Source of the DNA: Spongospora subterranea
Taxonomy: Eukaryota > Endomyxa > Phytomyxea > Plasmodiophorida > Plasmodiophoridae
Assembly (NCBI GenBank): GCA_900404475.1
Contig: OUQQ01000259.1
Coordinates: 1-53,592, forward strand
Direction of reading: 5' to 3'
DNA: 53,592 bases
In this document: one piece after another, positions 31,157-44,076 of the stretch
Layout of the letters: each line of letters opens with the position of its first letter
Position numbering within the stretch: the first letter of the stretch is position 1
Notes under the pieces: generated by a model
What the model was told of the DNA's origin: nothing
Database searches by the model: none
What the model saw: only the letters and a program-made list of their open reading frames with translations
Made by a program: the position numbers and the translations under genes

Positions 31157-32247
31157 TTATTTAATGACTTCGCCTGCACAGGTCCAGTAACTAGTGTTTA
31201 GGCAGGTTGGGAACCAACTCGGAACAGAGCAATAGAAGCATTTCCTCCCTGACTGGACTTCGTTGGCGTTGAGTATAGCGCTGGCCAATAGCAGCAGCCA
31301 GCAGATCCCTGCCAACAGTTCGGTCAATCGCAACGGAGACGGTTGAATTACGACGCCAATCTTGATTGTTTCTTTGAGAATTGCCAAGCCAGCAAGAAAT
31401 CCCATTCCTAAAGCGAACAGAATGGTTAGCGATTACCGAAGCCATGGTCAGAAATCATCATACCGAACGACACCATCATTGCCAGGCTATCGATCAGTGG
31501 CATCGATCCAATCAACCCCCCAATAACTCCCAATATCAGAACCGTCAGGATTGCGCGTTTAGTTCTCCCTCCTCTCAATGCCAGGCCGTTCTTGATGATG
31601 TCAGCGAGGCGTGCTCCAATCAGGCCAGCAGCAGCGGCTGATCCTCCAGCCGAAAACACGTTCGGCTCAAATACACTGCTGACAATCATTCCTGTGGCGC
31701 CCGACGTGAGATATATGAAGATTATTGGTCGGAATCCGAAGGCGGATTCGATCGGGACGCCCAAGAGAAGTAGGACAAACAGATTGAAGACGAGATCGCC
31801 AACCCCTGCTTGCAGGAATATAGATGTGGCAAATCTCCACCATTCATGTCTGTGGAAGATGTTGAAACTGTTTTTCAATCCGTATTGGTCGAGGATGGTA
31901 GATTTCACCCCAAATAGCGGATTATCATGGATCGGAGCGTATCTCCATTGATTCCTCCCAAATATGGCCAGTAGTGAGATCACGCCGAATAAGACCAGGG
32001 CGTCGATCACCCATACAGATTGTGTCACCAGCTCAGGCTCAGGGTGGTAAACGCTCTCCGGTCCCCAGACCGAGAAGCATTCTGCTGGCTCCTGACTGGA
32101 ATAACGAATGATCTGGCGCTGTTCAGGTTCTACTGGATACGTCTCCAAGGCCTGTTCGGACCCCTCATCCGGTTCGTCTTGCTGTATCCGTATCTGATCA
32201 GGCGCCATGGCATATCCATCAATTTTAACGCTGCTTGAGGCGGTCAT
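31157..32247 (-). CDS. Rhomboid-family membrane protein, probably inactive
   Basis: Two exons (31464-32247 and 31157-31407, 56-nt intron) give 344 residues. A cytosolic N-terminus of about 80 residues precedes the rhomboid core: WWRFATSIFLQAG, FNLFVLLLLGVPIESAFGFR and SAGGSAAAAGLIGARLADI. The nucleophile position is Ser203 (GGSA for the usual GASG). The catalytic His expected in the last core helix ('D-N-x-A-H') is Met257 (IDSLAMM), and the oxyanion His before FN is replaced by Gly/Asp. The C-terminal Cys-rich tail (CFYCSVP...CLNTSYWTC) is typical of PARL-unrelated eukaryotic rhomboids. Loss of the dyad suggests an iRhom-like pseudoprotease. The stop is 20 bases from the convergent TMCO3 stop. 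Confidence 0.85.
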
Positions 32248-32530
32248 CGACCGGAAATTCTAGAAATTTCCAGTATTCCTTAGTATTCCTCTGATAAATC
32301 AGTCACAGATTGCCAGCCGGCTCGGTCAAAAAGTCTGCAGTTTTGGTGACAACACAGTTTTCAAATCAATACGAAATTCATCGCCTCCATGTAGACCTCA
32401 CCAAAGATCATCTTTGCAATAGATATTTTTTTTTTAATGTGAGATGTCCCGCTTGATTATCATAGATGTCATTATCGTGTGGCTAATACTAACTTTCCCC
32501 ACATGATTTCTGAAAGTGATGGTTTATAGA

Positions 32531-33698
32531 TTAAGCGATATCTAACGCTGGCGGTAATGGTAGATCCGGGCAGTATGTCTGAGCCAGACACACTAATGTC
32601 TCCTGTTCAACAACAGGATTATCTTTGGTCATCTGTAAAATGGAATCGGATCCTGCGTTATCGGCAAAGAGACTCTCGAACATACCTCATATAAAGAATT
32701 CAAGGTGTGAAGAAGATTGGGATAGCGAACAGCCGCCTCTGGATGAGAACGGATAGATTGTTCTAGAACCAATATGCTTTCTGATGGCTTATCAACATAT
32801 ACTAACGCACATGCTAAATTGATTGAGGCGGGAATATGTCCATGATCACGTCTCACAATCTTATACAGCATCTCTATTGCGGCGATGAACTGATTCTGCC
32901 GGATTAGACAACAGGCAAGCTCGACTAGGATATCCAGACTAGGATTGGGGATAGCATTGAGTAAATCAATCGCTGATTGGCACTTCCCAGCACGAAGTAG
33001 GATATGAGCTTGGCGAATATCGCTAATCGTCTCAATTGACGATAACAATCCGAGAGCCTGGGACACGCGACCTGCTGAGATATACGCCTCGATCAGGGAA
33101 TAACGAACGAGATCAACGTTAGTTTGTTCGGGACGCGATTCAAGTGAGTGTAGCAGGGTTTCTAAGGCCGTTATTCTCCCTGGACAATGAACACCGTTAT
33201 TGATGAGGGCAAGAGTCGTGAACATACGTTGATGATTAACCTGGAAGTGGTCTGAGATCGGCTTCAAGAACAGATATGATAATGTGATTATTAACAATGG
33301 CTTTATATGATAATATAAGATGATCTATATCCTGAACCAGATTTAATCTATCCAAAGATCGTATGGCGTATTCCAGAGCGCTCGATAACATATTAATCTG
33401 CATGTGCCCATGAGATGCACCATCTAATAATTGACGGCAACATGCTAATGAATCCCGATATTGCCCATTATCCTAATAATATCCTGTGGTTATTATCTAA
33501 AGCGATATATTCAGGACAGATTACGTATAAGGCAATCCAGTTGAGGTCCTGAGGTACTATCATTGACCGGGTTGGGACAGAGCCCTTGAAGAAGTCATTA
33601 AGAATCGTGGCATCAGAGCGATGGATATGATCGCTGGCGTGATGATGTATTGACGCTATCTGGGCCAGAGATAAAGTCATGTCGGCAATGGCCTCCAT
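32531..33698 (-). CDS. TRAPPC12: TRAPPC12-like TPR protein
   Basis: Spliced exons starting MEAIADMTLSLAQ at 33698 give a chain of TPR-like helices: YSLIEAYISAGRVSQALGLL, AGKCQSAIDLLNAIP, LACCLIRQNQFIAAIEML and INLACALVYVDKPSESILVLE. The end YPNLLHTLNSLYE, spliced to MTKDNPVVEQETLVCLAQ, corresponds to the conserved C-terminus of TRAPPC12 (NL.TMYELES). TRAPPC12 belongs to the TRAPPIII tethering complex acting in ER-Golgi and autophagy traffic. The N-terminal part is shorter than in animals. A different TPR protein remains possible. Confidence 0.65.
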
Positions 33699-33721
33699 GG
33701 TAATGATGGCGATAAAGGATG

Positions 33722-33801
33722 GGTCTACCGGGGAGTCAGGCGGTCTACCGGGGAGTCAGGCGGTCTACCGGGGAGTCAGGCGGTCTACCGGGGAGTCAGG
33801 C
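33722..33801. repeat. 20-bp tandem repeat, four copies
   Basis: The unit GGTCTACCGGGGAGTCAGGC is repeated four times without change just upstream of the TRAPPC12 start, on the side toward the bL21m gene. Two further copies follow the N at 33921. The sequence is GC-rich and not obviously coding. Confidence 0.9.
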
Positions 33802-34097
33802 ACTCTACCAGATCATTGACTGATTTACTGCACGTACTCTACCAGACCTTCTTCGAGCTCTACCCTCTATTATGTCATGGTCACGGTCCTACCATCTCAG
33901 GGTAACCAGTTGAGCCATGGNACCGGAGAGTCAGGCGGTCTACCGGGGAGTCAGGCGGTCTACCGGGGAGTCAGGCACTCTACCAGATCATTGACTGATT
34001 TACTGCACGTACTCTACCAGACCTTCTTCGAGCTCTACCCTCTATTATGTCATGGTCACGGTCCTACCATCTCAGGGTAACCAGTTGAGCCATGGTT
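33801..34097. other. Assembly gap with duplicated flank
   Basis: The 120 bases before the N at 33921 (from CACTCTACCAGATC to GAGCCATGG) recur at about 33,978-34,097. As at 14253, this looks like two overlapping contig ends joined without merging. The true copy number of the 20-bp repeat is therefore unknown. Confidence 0.85.
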
Positions 34098-34305
34098 GAT
34101 TGCTACATCGTGCGGTGAAAGTGCGGTAAACATAGCTCCAGACTGTAATATGTATGTACAGTATAATGTATCTTGATCACCACTGCGTTACAGTGATCGG
34201 GTTATCCCACGAGTCCATGACCGCCATCGGCCATCGGGGCACAGTAGCTCGTTACTGGCAAAGGGCACCCGACATCCATCGTTGCATTGTCGGGTCAGAG
34301 TCGTC

Positions 34306-34932
34306 ATGATTACAATATTTTCCCACTTCAAGCTAATTTGCACATCCATACAATGCAATTCTACATTATTACGGCCATTTGCATCGATAGCATCGGCTAA
34401 TGGGCGAGTAGCCGGAGTTGACCAGCTCGTTCCAGTTCCAGCTACCACATCGTCCTATTCGGTACCCAAACGCATTTTAGCTCCATCGGTCCGTATCGAC
34501 CATGTTCAAGATTGTGCCCAAAATAATGGCCCTGAGGCCAAAAGGTGATTGCATTTATCAGATGCGTATTTCTACATAACTTTATCAATTAGGCTATATG
34601 CTGTATTCGCTATTGAAGGGAAACAGTTCAAGGTGGTAGCTGGTGATACTGTTATGACACCACATCTGAAAGGTGTTGATATTGGCTCAACGATTCGCCT
34701 GGACAGCGTCTTACTTGTTGGGGGAGTGGATTTCACTTGTATTGGGCGGCCACATGTTGAGAACGCGTCAGTGATGGCATCTGTGGAAGAGCAAGCGCAA
34801 ACTGCCAAACTCATAGTATTCAAGAAAAAGCGAAGGCAGGGATACCGAAGGACGAGAGGTCATCGCACTGATGTCACTATATTGAAGATTGACGATATCA
34901 CCCTGGAAGACTCAGCAGCTAGAACAGAATGA
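34306..34932 (+). CDS. MRPL21: Mitochondrial ribosomal protein bL21m
   Basis: Two exons (34306-34544 and 34593-34932, 48-nt intron) give 192 residues. The N-terminus is a Ser/Arg/hydrophobic mitochondrial presequence (SHFKLICTSIQCNSTLLRPF). The L21 core follows: YAVFAIEGKQFKVVAGD, LDSVLLVGG, GRPHVENASVMASV, and the basic signature FKKKRRQGYRRTRGHR characteristic of L21 binding to 23S-type rRNA. The protein is a large-subunit component of the mitochondrial ribosome. The length fits mitochondrial rather than plastid or bacterial L21. Confidence 0.93.
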
Positions 34933-35034
34933 TAAAGCTACAATGGTGCCAACATATGATTCATGCGTTCATGGAATTGTTTATTATATTGTCCGCGTTG
35001 TCAGAATATTATCAACCGACAACATCTGCTCGAT

Positions 35035-36844
<1,810 letters not shown>

Positions 36845-37495
36845 CAGGTCAATCGTAAGACAATGAGGCGATAAGATCGTCGCCAACAAAGGCGCACCTT
36901 GATGATGGTTTACTATATTGAACTCGCAGCTGCTTACAAGGAGCCATTGATATGATTATATTGACACTAAGGTCATCATTTCGTCAACGCTGAAACAAAT
37001 AAAGCGAGAAGCGCTAAATGAAGGTTCAAGGTCGTACAGATTCGATCTCAAATCTTTCCGTGATCCAAAAAGAAGATACTGGTTTTTATGAAGTTAAACA
37101 TCGTGACAATAACACAAATGAGCGATATGTCACCGCTCAATAGTCAAATGAATCAACACCAAAGTTCGTTATTGTCGGGCATGACAGTCCAGCCAAGATA
37201 GAGACTACACTGTAGTGAGGCCCCCCTCCCCCCGTCAGGATTGTGTCCGCATACCCCATGTTACAATACTCTTCCTGTACACCATGTACGTACACATAGC
37301 TGACATAGTCACAGGTCCTAGGATGAGAAGGATTGCATTTACTAGAGGAGGCCCCCTCCATTCCTCACTGAGCAACCTCCCTCACCCGCTCATCAGTCAA
37401 CTCCCTTAACAGAGCACAGATTTTGTATCGCGCTCTTGGTCGGCAAAACTGTCAACCTGCAGAAATAGTGGGGACGAGCGATACAATAATACATC
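36845..37495. other. 650-bp divergent promoter region
   Basis: No coding segment is convincing. It separates the divergent DYRK and ARPC4 genes. A C-rich tract (CCCCCCTCCCCCC) lies at about 37,220-37,233. Confidence 0.4.
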
Positions 37496-38155
37496 ATGGT
37501 ACCGATTAGTCATCGCCTTCTTCATTTATTCCCTCATCTGCTGATGTATAGTCTAAAACTCTAGCTCCTTATCTTACCGCTGTTCGCCAGACACTTACGG
37601 CTGCCCTCTGTATCCGCAATTTCGCCTCCCAAAAAATTGAACGGCACAACAAGCCTGAGGTTGAGGCCAGGTTACAATGCATATCTACGTTTGGCCAGTT
37701 TGATTAATTTATTGTCTAGGATGAATCCTGAACTGTTATTAACGCCTGTGGTTATTTCTCGCAATGAACGTGAAAGGACGATGATCGAAGGGTCTATCAA
37801 TTCTGTTCGAATCTCTATCGCTATCAAGCAAGCCGATGATTTGGAGGTGGTACTGGCCGACCGCTTCTCCCGTTTCTTAATGCAGCGCGCTGAAGAATTC
37901 CACATTTTGCGTCGAAAATCAATCGATGAAACATTCAATGTTCCTTTGAAATCGGGAGGTTTTGAGCAAAAGCGATACGATATCAGCTTTCTCATCACAA
38001 ATTTTCATACTGAGGATATGTTGAAACTCAAGTTGATCGATTTCATCATCGAATTCATGAATGAAATCGATAAAGAGATCAGTGAGATGAAGCTAAACGT
38101 GAACAGTCGGGCCCGTGTCGTTGGAGAACTCTTCTTGCAGCAGTTCGTGGCGTAA
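37496..38155 (+). CDS. ARPC4: Arp2/3 complex subunit 4 (p20)
   Basis: Three exons (37496-37498, 37552-37670, 37720-38155) give 185 residues. The first exon is the ATG alone, followed by a 53-nt intron. The spliced protein then reads [16 protein letters not shown]...[10 protein letters not shown], matching the conserved N-terminus. The core is nearly invariant: [54 protein letters not shown] and [16 protein letters not shown] ([20 protein letters not shown]). ARPC4 is the central scaffold of the Arp2/3 actin-nucleating complex. An insertion of about 15 residues ([18 protein letters not shown]) sits between RRKS and YDISF. It lacks good splice sites and seems to be retained coding sequence. Confidence 0.95.
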
Positions 38156-38348
38156 CTATAGTAGTAATCAACAACATGTCATTTTCTATTTTATTGAGGG
38201 CGTACTTACAGTGTGTCGTTATGAGTTGGGCACAAACCAAATAGTCATAATTAAACCACGTATCACTTATTGAATTGGCGATAGATCAGGAAGATATATT
38301 GGAGTTATGTCAGGTGAGGTTTAGATTTTAAAAATGGCGCCCGATTGC

Positions 38349-40728
38349 TCAAGCAGCTTGCATTTGAATGTGATTTTGGCTTGAATTTCTCGGTTGAGCT
38401 CCCCTTCTTCGGTTGCATAATGCACATGCACAGAGGAGGAACGACAGGATGAGCACACTTGCAACAACAACGCTGATGATTGTGCTCCATACAGGGCGCT
38501 GGGCTATTAATGACAGATCATCAGCCACACATATAGCGTCACCAGAATTGCATGTGAATGTCTTATTGCTGGCGATTGTCGACTCAACACAATATCCAGA
38601 TACACAAACTCGGGAGCTATCGATAGGGCCATTATTGCCACAAGGGGATCCATCGTTTGGGGCGTTAGACCACAACTGATCGCAAGATCGGTCTTCTGAA
38701 GAAGACCGACAGTGCAGTCTTGAACAGAGGGAGGTAGTAGGGCAGGAGCGAGCTTTAACGTCAATGGGAAATTCGGCTTTGGTCAGAGAGGCTGATCCCG
38801 GTACGTTAGCGCTGCTGCATTGTCCATCACGTGACAGGATACAGACGCCAAGATAGCAGTTGGAGGCTGCCCCCATCCAATCTGTACACATATTGGACGA
38901 GGGTAGGAATACATCCTCGGGGCAATGACCGGACTGCCCAGAGCACGTCTCCGGCACATCGCACTGAGTGTTCTGAGTTGGACACGTTAATGATCGTCAT
39001 GGGTGGAAATCTCTCAATAATTACCCTTGATGAACGGCAGACAGAACCTTTTTTTTTATATTGGCCATTGTCGCAGCATGCCTCAGAGTTGGCGCATCGG
39101 CATCGTGGGCGAACAATTTTACAGCTTTCACAGCAGTCATCCGACTGGAGTCCTGGGTCGCATTCCTCACCAGGATCAATGAATCCGTTACCACAAGTTT
39201 TTCCCAAAGGAAGTTGACGGGACGATGATAAACATGCAGCCATGTGACCATTGTTGAAAGCTGACGTAGACGAGGGCGAGAACTCTGTGGAATACGACCA
39301 TGAGGATGAAGATGGGCTCATGATGAATCCTTTGCGGTCATCGTGAGCTAGACCTAAATTATGTCCAAGCTCTACATGTAGCTCAGTGTTGTGTAAACCG
39401 TAATGAAGTTCAAGGCGACATACCGTGTGCGAAAATCTGTGCATGATACGATGGGATACGAGTTGTAGATTCGACGACACCGACAGCATTATTTCCCTCT
39501 TTGCATACCGTGTCCATAAAAGCCAGCCCCTTTATTGGGCCATCAAATCCACGCCCTGAGAACAAGTGAATCGCATCAAATGATCCGAACTATCCTGGCC
39601 AATAGATGCATTTAGTGAAATGTGGCGAAAGTAAACGTCGATAAACAGGTCCTCATTATACCTGGTTAACAAGAATTCTATGGTTGATCATGTTCCAGTC
39701 TCTGAATGTGGATAATAGCGTTCCTGAATCAATCTCGTCTTCTCTTTTACTGGTTGATTCGCAGTCAGTTCCATCGCCGTGGCATGATACGCATCCATTA
39801 TGCCCATCTATTGTTGTATTGCAAGATCGGTATTCGATCTCTTCAGGAATCACAGAACGAAAAGTTAACTGGCCAACCAAGACAATTCTGACACATGTGT
39901 CGAATGATGCGGCAGCATAGTATCCATCTGAAGGGCGCAGATCATTCATAGGGACAAATCAATAATAATTACAGTCATAAATCATACCTGCAATATTCAC
40001 AATGGCACTAGATTGAAAAGTCGTCACGTTGGTCAGCAGTTCATATCTGGAAAGATCGTTCACAATCAGCACCTTTACATATTGTCAGATATTTTTTACG
40101 ATTCGATGTGCTTGCAAAGTACCTGAATATACTTGATGGACTTATTATTACAGTTATCATGCTGTACTGATGCGTATCCGCTTTGTGGCATAACAGATAA
40201 AGATGACAGCTGCACACGGTTTTGGGCTTGGTCAACAGCGCCGTGCTCCATATCTCTGAGCACTGTTTGTCCATAATGTCGCGCGGCAATGTGTTGGGAT
40301 TGCCCTTTTTCCCTCGTGATCCCGTATGATCCTGGATATATATGGATAACAGAAAGGTCTTTCATATGAAGCATCGCAACCATCTCTTGACCGTTTCCGG
40401 ATATCGATAGAGATGCATATACTACAGGGCAGTACTCTAGTTCACGATCAGTCTCGTCCCGCCACATCTCCATATGAAGGCTATCTGCGGTTAAGTCATT
40501 TCCAATCTCATTCAGAGATCCATCCAGTTGTCTTTCGATTGACCGATACGATGAACTAATCCATCTCGTGTTTGGCCGTGTCAAAAACGATATTGTGTGG
40601 TTGAACGCGTGAACACTGAACCACCTTCTTGCCTTATGATCCACTGTGATAACGGGACGAACCTCCTCGTGCATTTCTTGACCACAAACGCAATATACGA
40701 TCATGCTCACAATGACCATGATCATCAT
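38349..40728 (-). CDS. ADAM-family transmembrane metalloprotease
   Basis: A signal peptide (MMIMVIVSMIVYCVCG, start 40728) leads into a prodomain-like region. The metalloprotease domain follows, with zinc motif HELGHNLGLAHD after splicing and a Met-turn (GFIMSP). A 50-nt intron lies inside the Glu codon of HExxH, so the unspliced sequence misleadingly reads VELGHN. Next come the disintegrin domain (CGNGFIDPGEECDPG...CCESCK...CRCANSEACCDNGQY), the Cys-rich region (VPETCSGQSGHCPEDVF, CSRLHC), a transmembrane helix (TIISVVVASVLILSFLLC) and a short tail. ADAMs shed membrane-anchored ectodomains. All zinc ligands are intact, so it should be active. Upstream exon borders around 39,960-40,100 are approximate. 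Confidence 0.9.
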
Positions 40729-41926
40729 GGTCTTCGTCAGGAATTTCGAGGAAATCACTCAGCGATATCGTGGGGCGTAGGGATTAGTGGATGAGATAAG
40801 AAGGGCGGAACTATAGTGATTTTAAGATAAAGCAGCGGTTACAGGAACGATCAACTGCAGAGATAAAGTCGTGCTCCTTTGAGTCTTTAAGGGGTAAAGG
40901 GTGGGGGGTAAACTGGGGTTTAGCGTTACCTCAGACCTAATATACTCAAACCTACCCCCTATCCGTGATTATGATCTCATCGTATCGCTCTTCGCCCTTC
41001 TCTAAATAGATTGTGTTGTCGATCCCAGTCTGTCGTATCACAGGGTGCTCATCTTCCGAACATATTGTCACTGGTCGGAGGTGTCCGGCTGAGGACGGGG
41101 CGGTTTGGTGAGCAAGCAGGTCTTTTCAGGATTTGAATGAAGCCATGGAAGGGATGATCCCTGGCAAACGTTTCCAGCAGCATACATTTCCCTGTTGAAT
41201 CTGGCCCTGTACGTCAAGAACATCGTGTGCCGTTTTGGAACCGTGACAATCGTAGATATTTCTAACAGCAGAGTACGGCATGACAGCATCACCCGGCCAA
41301 GTGTTGATGATGACAATATCTCGGCCTTTGAGCATGGACAACTTCGAGGCACGTCTCGTCTTGTCAGTGAAGCGTCGTTTTCACATGTCAAGGTCGTCTT
41401 CACCCCGTCTTTTCCTACAGCACGACTGCTTCAATCCGATAGGGCACGTGGATTTTTTCTTGGCAAGCCCTGGGACATGTGTTATTGATTGTAATTAAAT
41501 TAGCTAAAAAAAATCAAAGGTCGTAATAGCAGTGAAACAGATTACTGTAGTTTTTCAGCTCGGTTTGCGAGTTGAAGACAATCAGCAACAGATTTCAATG
41601 GGCAATGGACGAGCTGCTTATCTAACGCCTTTTCCAATGGATTGTCAAAGGTCGCGTTTCGGAGTCCCTTGGCAAAGAATGACCCAACTCACTCAGACTG
41701 TGATGCAAGCAAATTCTCCACATGAGAAAATATCTTGATCGCCGTAGTCATGTGCACCCCAATTAGCAGCAATCCACAAGTTTGTCGTTGACAGGGTGCG
41801 GCCTGCAGTTGGTGTTACCCACCGTAACTGTGTCCGCTAATAGTGATACCCACCATGGCCCATCATTACCGACTCTCTCTCTCATCAGCGACTCCTATTT
41901 TATAATCATATGATAACGCTATCCTA
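40729..41926. other. 1.2-kb intergenic, one weak ORF
   Basis: The region separates the divergent ADAM and VAC14 genes. A minus-strand frame at 41126-41335 starts MLKGRDIVIINTWPGDAV and encodes 70 residues with reasonable composition. I recognise no family and find no confident partner exon. Nothing else coding is visible. Confidence 0.35.
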
Positions 41927-44061
41927 ATGACTCCTTCTGTAGAATTCATATCCGATTCAGTCTCGATCGTGCTGGACGGGATCAGACATGATCTTGCTGA
42001 CCGGTCTGTTGACAGGCGCAGGTTCGCTATGTCTTTATTGCAAAAACAGATAAGGCGATGGATTAGGTTTGATGAAGGCAGTAGTAATCTCTATATGACA
42101 TGTTTGATAAACTGCTTTGTCCGCGATTTATGCTCTGATGTGGTAATGATATGCAAAGCTGCTGTATCGGGGATATCGGGTAGGATTGTCATATAGCACC
42201 ATCTCCTGTTTTCTTATCACTGCTGCACTACTATGTCTCAGTTTGTATGGTGTCTGTTCAAGATAATTACTCAATATTAAGGTTGGTGGCTATATGTGTC
42301 AGGTTAAACTAATGACAATGGGTTCTCAAAACTGTATCAGGCGTTTTACTCAGCTTGTTCCATACATTCTGAAACTTATCCGTCAAGATCACTCGCGAGG
42401 TATCGCCTATTTTGGCTCGGAATGTATGTGTAGTTTCCTACTAATCCACCTCTGGTGTGCTTACGCTACCCCAGGTCTTTACAATGCCATCAAAACTGAT
42501 CGCGCCAACCTGAGTAATATCGTGACCGACGTGCTTCCTCTATTGATGGACATGGCTTCTCGCGATGATCTTTTGACACGAAAGTGTGCCCACTTTCTCA
42601 CTGATCTCATTAAAGATGTATTGCTGAATAGTAAACCTGTATCAGAAGTATCTGGTTTGCTCTTGATCATTGAAAATGCATTAATGATCGGAGATACCCG
42701 TTCTCGCACATTCGCCCTCAGCTGGCTCCAATTCTTGCATTCCAGTCAACAAGGCTCCATGGATTTTGCTATTCCGCTGTTATTGCCAAGACTTCAAGGT
42801 CCTGATAATGACAATACTACATATGCAAGATTGTGTTTACAGTCTCTTTTTCAACACAACAGGTCAACTCAGTGCTTCGAAATTCTTGCGGATTATGCTG
42901 CTGACCGCGAGCAGGATCCCATCTCTAGGGCCGCCGCTTTGCAGTACTTGTCGCAAATGGTCAATGAGACATTTGACCCTTGCAATCTGTCTATGGCGGT
43001 CCATGTAGTACTGCAATGTTTAGATGACTTATATGACCGAGTTTCAGATGCAGCATTTAATGCCCATATGAAGATACTGTCATGTGCGAATCTCAAGCCA
43101 ATCTTAGTCGATTTCGACAACTGCATAGGGATCCGGTCACAATCTGCTGCACTCGATCATCTTATCAGGTTTAGCAGACAAATGTCATCTCACTCTGATA
43201 GCCGCGTATCAACAAAGCTTTTGCAAATGCTATTGCGAACCTCCTCCCACCTGATTCCAACTGTTGTTGAAGTCCTCGTTCGGTTTTCACATTCAGATTC
43301 GACGCATGATAATGTTGTTGCGAACGTTCTTTCTACAATGGCGACCGTTAAAACCGCATTTGATCCAAAACGAGCTGCAGAAATATTTGTATGTCTATCC
43401 GAGATGATAGGGAGTGATTTGGTATACAGGGACATGGCTGACGTTATATTGCAAAACTCGCTGGTACTAAACGTCACCAATAATGTAATTCATGTACTGC
43501 AACTTAACCTTCTATTGTCTCCGGCACTGGTCGGACTACGCGTTGCCCTGCACTCCTCAGATCCCGCCCAGTGCTCCGAGATATTTACTCATTTGTTCTC
43601 AGCGTGGGCACACAATCCTGTCGCCGCTATTAGCCTTGCCTTGTTCTGTCGCGCCTATGAGTTGGCCTGGCTTTTGATTACCGCTATGTACGGGTCCTAA
43701 ATGGGTCTCGAACTTTCAATCTGACATTGCGTTCAGGGATAGTATCGTCAAAATCTGGACGATGAACCTATTGGAGCAGATGGTGCAACTAGTGGAACTA
43801 GTCGAATCACCGGCTTTTACCAGGATCAGATTAGACCTAATCCACATTAGCGAATACCCGTTCCTGTTCAAAAGTCTTCATGGTCTTTTGGCATTAGTCC
43901 CGCAGTGCCCCTGTTTTTTTGCGGTAAATGATCGCCTATTGTACTCGGCTATAACGATGCCGTTCAATCCAGTTGTCTCTATCGAGCTCATCCCAAGTTT
44001 GGATGCCTTCATCAACATCGACTCGCTCTATAGTTTATTCTATAAAACCCACAATTCATAA
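41927..44061 (+). CDS. VAC14: VAC14, PIKfyve/Fab1 complex scaffold
   Basis: VAC14 is a HEAT-repeat scaffold for the PI3P 5-kinase PIKfyve/Fab1 and FIG4 at endolysosomes. The first exon (MTPSVEFISDSVSIVLDG) corresponds to the conserved N-terminal HEAT repeat. A splice within 42,424-42,477 gives SECLYNAIKT, matching ACEALYNIVK of known VAC14. A long central exon of HEAT repeats follows. The C-terminal signature is clear: WAHNPVAAISLALFCRAYELA, spliced by a short intron to YGDSIVKIWTM, then QLVELVESPAFTRIRLDL and YPFLFKSLHGLLALVPQ. The join between exons 1 and 2 (about 42,180-42,300) is not fully resolved. Confidence 0.88.
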
Positions 44062-44076
44062 CTTCTAACGGTTCAT

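Noticed and set aside
39350..39420. Apparent loss of the first zinc histidine in the ADAM (reading LHVELGHN)
   Set aside because: An in-phase intron splits the Glu codon; splicing restores HELGHNLGLAHD.
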